Below are positions 60,301-64,000 of a stretch of DNA of 64,000 nt, piece after piece. The position numbers and the translations under genes were made by a program. The stretch's first letter is position 1; every line of letters begins with the position of its first letter. The notes beneath the pieces are model-generated. The model made no database searches and was not told the DNA's origin. It worked only from the letters and a program-made list of their open reading frames with translations. The stretch is from Coprinopsis marcescibilis (taxonomy: Eukaryota; Basidiomycota; Agaricomycetes; Agaricales; Psathyrellaceae): contig ML210173.1 of assembly GCA_004369085.1 (NCBI GenBank), positions 127,206 to 191,205 of the forward strand. The letters are read 5' to 3'.

Positions 60301-60943
60301 ATATGACAGGTACGAATCGGAGAGGCACAGAGCCGAGGATCAGTCGGTGGTGGAGTTGGACAAGGACAAGGACAAGGACAGACGCAACGGTGTGCGTAGA
60401 GCAAACGGAAGGGTCAAGCACCGTGAAAGGGATAAATCACGACAGGAGGGAGGGCAATCGGGAGGATCAGGTCGTAGGATCAGGGACCAAGGTGATTCAC
60501 ACAGGGATCGGTCGGACAAAAGGGAGAGGATGGAAGACATGCGTACATTGGAAGTCCAACAACCCGATGTCCTCGATACCATGGGGTCGCCACTTTCCCG
60601 CAGTGCGCACGCACAATATCGTTACTACGGACAGAGTCGAGAAACCCACCGCGAGCCTCAACTTGATCCTGAACGGTTGACTCCCAACAGAGGGAACCGC
60701 AGTCGCCCTCGCTCCAGAGAGTCCGATAGAAATAGATCAGAGAGCAGAAGGCGTAGAAGAAGTGGATATGAGGAGGGAGGACACTCGCTTCCAGAAGTTC
60801 AACCACACCGCCGCCCTTTCATGCCTGTGGTGGATGCCCAAGACTATGCGAATGCGTTACGGGATGGTCCCCGAGGAGTTCAACGCACCCTATGTGCTAT
60901 CGTTGGCGTTCCACCAAGTGTCCGTTTAGTCCAAGCTCCGTGA
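57330..60943 (+). CDS. Unrecognised protein of about 1,190 residues, two exons
   Basis: Two long open frames are joined by one 50-nt intron (59437-59486, donor gtatgc, acceptor atgcag): the codon T|CT keeps the frame, giving SIRSSSLPGAPQNPSRP at the junction. The start is the first ATG, MALESRNLNIKPTQRP. The N-terminal 700 residues have ordered patches (KVNRWVIDLDALSLSFPTG, RQNILIIGTPSQADIYALLH, FDAIINYVSSDPSIVDKVLL, VADLILFGALDGNYESG) between Ser/Pro-rich linkers. The C-terminal 490 residues are extremely charged and disordered, with Arg/Glu/Asp/Ser and RD/SR-like clusters (DKDKDKDRRNGVRRANG), ending HRRPFMPVVDAQDYANALRD. The latter half resembles SR-type RNA-linked proteins in composition only. 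Family unknown. If the intron is not used, two separate proteins result. Confidence 0.65.
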
Positions 60944-61241
60944 TTATTGAATTCGATGCAGCGTGAAGACGAATTCGTATGAACAAAGAGAATTGATCAT
61001 TTTGGAACTGTGTTGCCTTCGTTTTCCAGGCTGAATCTGAGAAAGCTTGAAGTGCCTCGAAACAGGCATTGTGGGCGTCCACCTTGTGACTAGCGCCTCG
61101 TGGAATCAATGGTCCGGCGTGATCGAAACCCCGCTTCCATATAAGCCAACTGACTTCCCATTTATAACCGCTTTGATCGTTGATTTTTGAAGAGAGAAAT
61201 TCAAATGGACATTTTGAATATTCGTGTCGACGACCAATCAT
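60897..61241 (-). other. Possible dsRNA-binding-like short frame
   Basis: A 114-residue frame with SGYKWEVSWLIWKRGFDHAG then GASHKVDAHNACFEALQAF. The strand-strand-helix arrangement and the GASxxxDAxxACxxAL end are loosely like a double-stranded RNA-binding domain. It overlaps the last bases of the plus-strand gene. No upstream exon could be joined. It could be a short gene, a remnant or chance. Confidence 0.28.
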
Positions 61242-62120
61242 CGAAAGACTTCCCTTACTTTTTCTTTGAGCCCTACAACCGCTAGAACCTGAAACGTTTT
61301 AGCCCGGTTTGATGGATCGGATTAAACGGTGACATCAAACAATATGTGGGGATACTTGGCAAGGCGGTGAACCAAGCAACCCAACGCACCGACTCAAGTC
61401 CCTACTTTGATGAAGACTCGGGAAGCCCAGACTCGAATATCGCACAAGCGGCAACTCCTTTGTCGTACCAGTGATACTTTATTGCAAGTTGAGGAACAAA
61501 GACGGTTTACAATACGAGGCGTACATACATTTCAAGGGGAACATGTCTCATGTCCGTGCACGAGGAACGTCGCGACGGCCATGCTTGACGCGAGGGAGAA
61601 TTAACATTTAGTAGATTACCTGAAGTGGCATGTTAATTCAATAACTTGGAGCGCCAGTGATCAAAGCTTCCGAGCGAACACCAAGAGTAAAAATGATGAA
61701 CTAGCTATCATGCTTTTCAACAAAGCCTACCCTTATCGGCAGTTCCTCAGACCTCTGCAAGCAATGAGTACTAGGTACAATTATGTAGTCCGTTCGGAAT
61801 TCAGAGCTCAGAGTTCAGAACGCTGGATGTCGTCGGCCACTGACCGGTGTATAGTGCACCATACTATAGCCCTTGTATTACATATCGAGTAAATTAGTAC
61901 ATGTACATGTATATCGCGTCTATCTTACGTTAAATAATGTCTTGTTGGAAGAGTCAAGACTACAGGGAATCTAAACATCTGGGAAGTGCTGTGCATGTAG
62001 AATATGATACAATGCGAAATAAATAGCCAATAAATAGGAATAAATAGATTGCAAGTGAAAGAGACCATGGCTTTTGAATGAGTATCGTGAAGTGGTCGTG
62101 ACTAGTGAGGTCTTGAGATA
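61242..62120. other. Intergenic region, no supported gene
   Basis: About 880 bp before the DUF6593 copy 2 stop codon. Short frames only. An A/T-rich part at about 61880-62060 may be the 3' end of that gene's transcript. Confidence 0.45.
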
Positions 62121-62729
62121 TTACCCGATGTGGGCCCCAGAAGAAAACAGAATTGTGACAAGAACTGCAACATCTAGCAATCCTTCGGCGACGACGGTCG
62201 GAGACACGCTGAGGCAAACAACGCCATCGGCGGTTTTAAACAACGCGCCGAGACGCTCTTGAGGGTTGTACGACACGTTGAGAAGCCCGATTATCCCTTG
62301 CTGGGGCATCCGAGTCCACTGATACGTCTTCCCTTTGAGTGTCATGAGTTTCGACGCCCCATCGGTAGAGCGGGTGATGAAAGTCGACGCCGGCTGTCGT
62401 GGAATGTTGTTGACGTAGGTGCGCAATTCGACCACTGGCTGTTGGGACCACTCTATTCTCCCTGCCAGTCCACCATTTCCGTCGCGAAGTAGTGTGGTTC
62501 GGGTGCCATTTTGGATGGAGGTGACAATTGAAAAGCGGGGGTGTGACTCGGGATCGACCACAACACAATTGAAGATGTCTCCGCCTTGCGACGCGAAGCG
62601 GAAGGTCACCCACTGTGCCTCCCGCGCACCTGGAAAGTCGATATAGGGAAGAGCCCCTTGAATTGAAGGGATTGAGCTGGATCCACTGGTCTGAGGGGTC
62701 CAGCCAGCGTAGGGGTTGAGAGTGGCCAT
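62121..62729 (-). CDS. DUF6593-family protein (copy 2)
   Basis: A single-exon gene of 202 residues starting MATLNPYAGWTPQTSGSSS at 62729 and ending GAHIG-stop at 62121. The core has WVTFRFASQGGDIFNCVVVD, FSIVTSIQNGTRTTLLRDG, LAGRIEWSQQPVVELRTYV, SKLMTLKGKTYQWTRM and ALFKTADGVVCLSVSPTVVA then EGLLDVAVLVTILFSSG. This order of strands and final hydrophobic helix is typical of DUF6593 proteins of mushroom-forming fungi. It differs from copy 1 at 21.6-22.3 kb, which has introns. Function unknown; the fold is expected to be a small beta barrel with a buried helix. Confidence 0.8.
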   Translation of the reverse strand: MATLNPYAGWTPQTSGSSSIPSIQGALPYIDFPGAREAQWVTFRFASQGGDIFNCVVVDPESHPRFSIVTSIQNGTRTTLLRDGNGGLAGRIEWSQQPVVELRTYVNNIPRQPASTFITRSTDGASKLMTLKGKTYQWTRMPQQGIIGLLNVSYNPQERLGALFKTADGVVCLSVSPTVVAEGLLDVAVLVTILFSSGAHIG

Positions 62730-64000
62730 ATCTGTGGAACGGTAAGAGGTGCTTTGGTTGCTGAAGATAGAAGTGAGGAGTGGTAGGGAAATGAGGTCGA
62801 TGTCTCCATCCTCGTTGAGTTCCTACCATCTTTATACAAATACCCTTGCTGTGTTTCATTGAGAAGGCTAACAGCAAGGTACAATCGCGGTTACGGAACA
62901 AATTTGCCCGCGCCATGCATTCGACGATTGGAGAAAGTCAAAACCTGAAAACAAGATGCGTGGATCTTCTAAGACGGCGTTGAGCATGATGGTAGATTGG
63001 GCTCACATCACATCAATGACCTTCCTTTTCCGTTCGATGCCGGGGAGACCCCTGTGACAGATTATTATGTACCCACCTTGATGCACCCTATTCGGAGCTG
63101 GGACGGCGTTTCAGACACAAAAAATCAAACAATTTCAAAGTGACCCGGACGAGTTGCTGCCTACTATACTGTACATATAGATATGTAATGGGATCTGAAC
63201 AAAATCGTGTGAAGACGATATGGACTTCGGGATCTGGTACGTTCCGCGCACATGGAAGTTGTCTGTTGAGAATTCATCTGAATTGGCTTTAATAACAGGA
63301 ATTGACTCTCGGTGGTACCACATTTTGGTCCAGAGACTCAGACTCAGACTTTCGGCACACTGGGGAGTCTGCTTCTTTTACTGGATTTGAAATATTCAAT
63401 CATGTTCAGAATACTCAGACCGCCTTCGTAAGGATCGGCGGTTTTTTAACCAAGTTATGCTCTACCTACAATGCAGATGTTCATTTTCCACTTCTTGCGC
63501 CACTCTGCAAGTGCTTCACGTAAATTAGCCGTGTACCGCAATACCATTACTCGGAGAAGCCAATGCGCGCTGTGTTGTTCGCGATATGAGCTTATGATCA
63601 AGTTCTCCCATTACGCCCCCAGCAATTAAAGAGTTCACGCTCATAGCGCTCATCAAGCCAGACTTTGTGTAGAGTCAATACTCGCCAGCTCATGGCTAAA
63701 GATAAAGTTCCTTGGAGTAGAGCGAGGTGGATTTCCAAGAGATATTGTCCGGAAACGCCATGTTTGTGTGCGCTCGGGGCGCTCGGCGCTAACGCCATGA
63801 TTTCCGCCTTATTAGGGTTAGGGTTGAATGACACCGCTTATTTCGGTTCGGTGCCTGTCGGACCCTTGTACAAGTACTACTGGCAATGGTACTTTGTATT
63901 TCAAAGTCTTCAACTACTGAACTCAAAGCATACTTGGCCTTTTGCATACTGCCAATGAGTATCAAGCAATTGCAGAGATTAATACCTGCGAGGTCGAAGG
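62730..64000. other. Right end, no supported gene
   Basis: About 1.3 kb with only short frames. It holds the presumed DUF6593 copy 2 promoter and a short TTAGGG-like motif at 63812-63825 (two full units plus TT). No tRNA or mobile element was recognised. Confidence 0.4.

Noticed and set aside
63812..63825. Telomere-like TTAGGGTTAGGGTT
   Set aside because: Only two full units, inside ordinary sequence; too short to argue for a telomere or interstitial telomeric array.

Overview
The window is nuclear DNA from a filamentous basidiomycete, most likely an Agaricomycete. Three things point there. Genes are interrupted by many short GT-AG introns, mostly about 50-75 nt. Conserved eukaryotic genes (RLI1/ABCE1, PIG-S, Nup96, GID9/MAEA, a parvulin) are packed on both strands with short intergenic gaps. 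Mixed among them are protein families typical of mushroom-forming fungi: DUF6593-type and DUF6533-type proteins, divergent F-box/leucine-rich proteins and a fungal seven-helix membrane family. No rRNA, CRISPR array, plasmid, phage or intact transposon was recognised. One tRNA gene is present.

Layout, left to right. 1-5.4 kb: a PAQR/adiponectin-receptor-like membrane protein cut by the left edge, a PDK1-like kinase, an intron-containing tRNA-Thr and a GID9/MAEA ubiquitin-ligase subunit. 5.4-8.5 kb is gene-poor. 8.5-14.4 kb: PIG-S (GPI transamidase) divergent from an Snt1/NCoR-like SANT co-repressor. 14.8-19 kb: two tandem DUF6533-like membrane-protein genes. 19.8-26 kb: an F-box protein, a DUF6593 protein and an unrecognised disordered protein. 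26-31.6 kb: a Par14-type parvulin sharing a 164-bp promoter with RLI1, then a DNAJC17/Cwc23-like J-protein. 32-39 kb: a second F-box gene with an apparent frameshift, two small orphan genes and a third DUF6533-like gene. 40-52 kb: a disordered orphan, a RING-H2 protein whose RING is out of frame with its body, a free-standing Nup96 nucleoporin and a leucine-rich-repeat protein. 52-64 kb: a secreted GH53 galactanase, a seven-helix membrane protein, a two-exon protein of roughly 1,190 residues with no recognised domain, and a second DUF6593 gene.

Functionally this is housekeeping chromatin with lineage-specific genes inserted. Themes that recur are ubiquitin/protein quality (GID9, RING-H2, two F-box proteins), ribosome and RNA handling (RLI1, Par14, DNAJC17-like), and membrane proteins of unknown role (three DUF6533-like genes, one seven-helix gene, PAQR). 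No novel multi-gene system with a clear shared mechanism was found. The most notable points are the stand-alone Nup96, the three DUF6533 paralogues with a shared exon pattern, two apparent single-base frameshifts in otherwise well-kept genes, and several large proteins with no family I recognise. All exon joins are read by eye from splice signals and reading frame; none has transcript support here.
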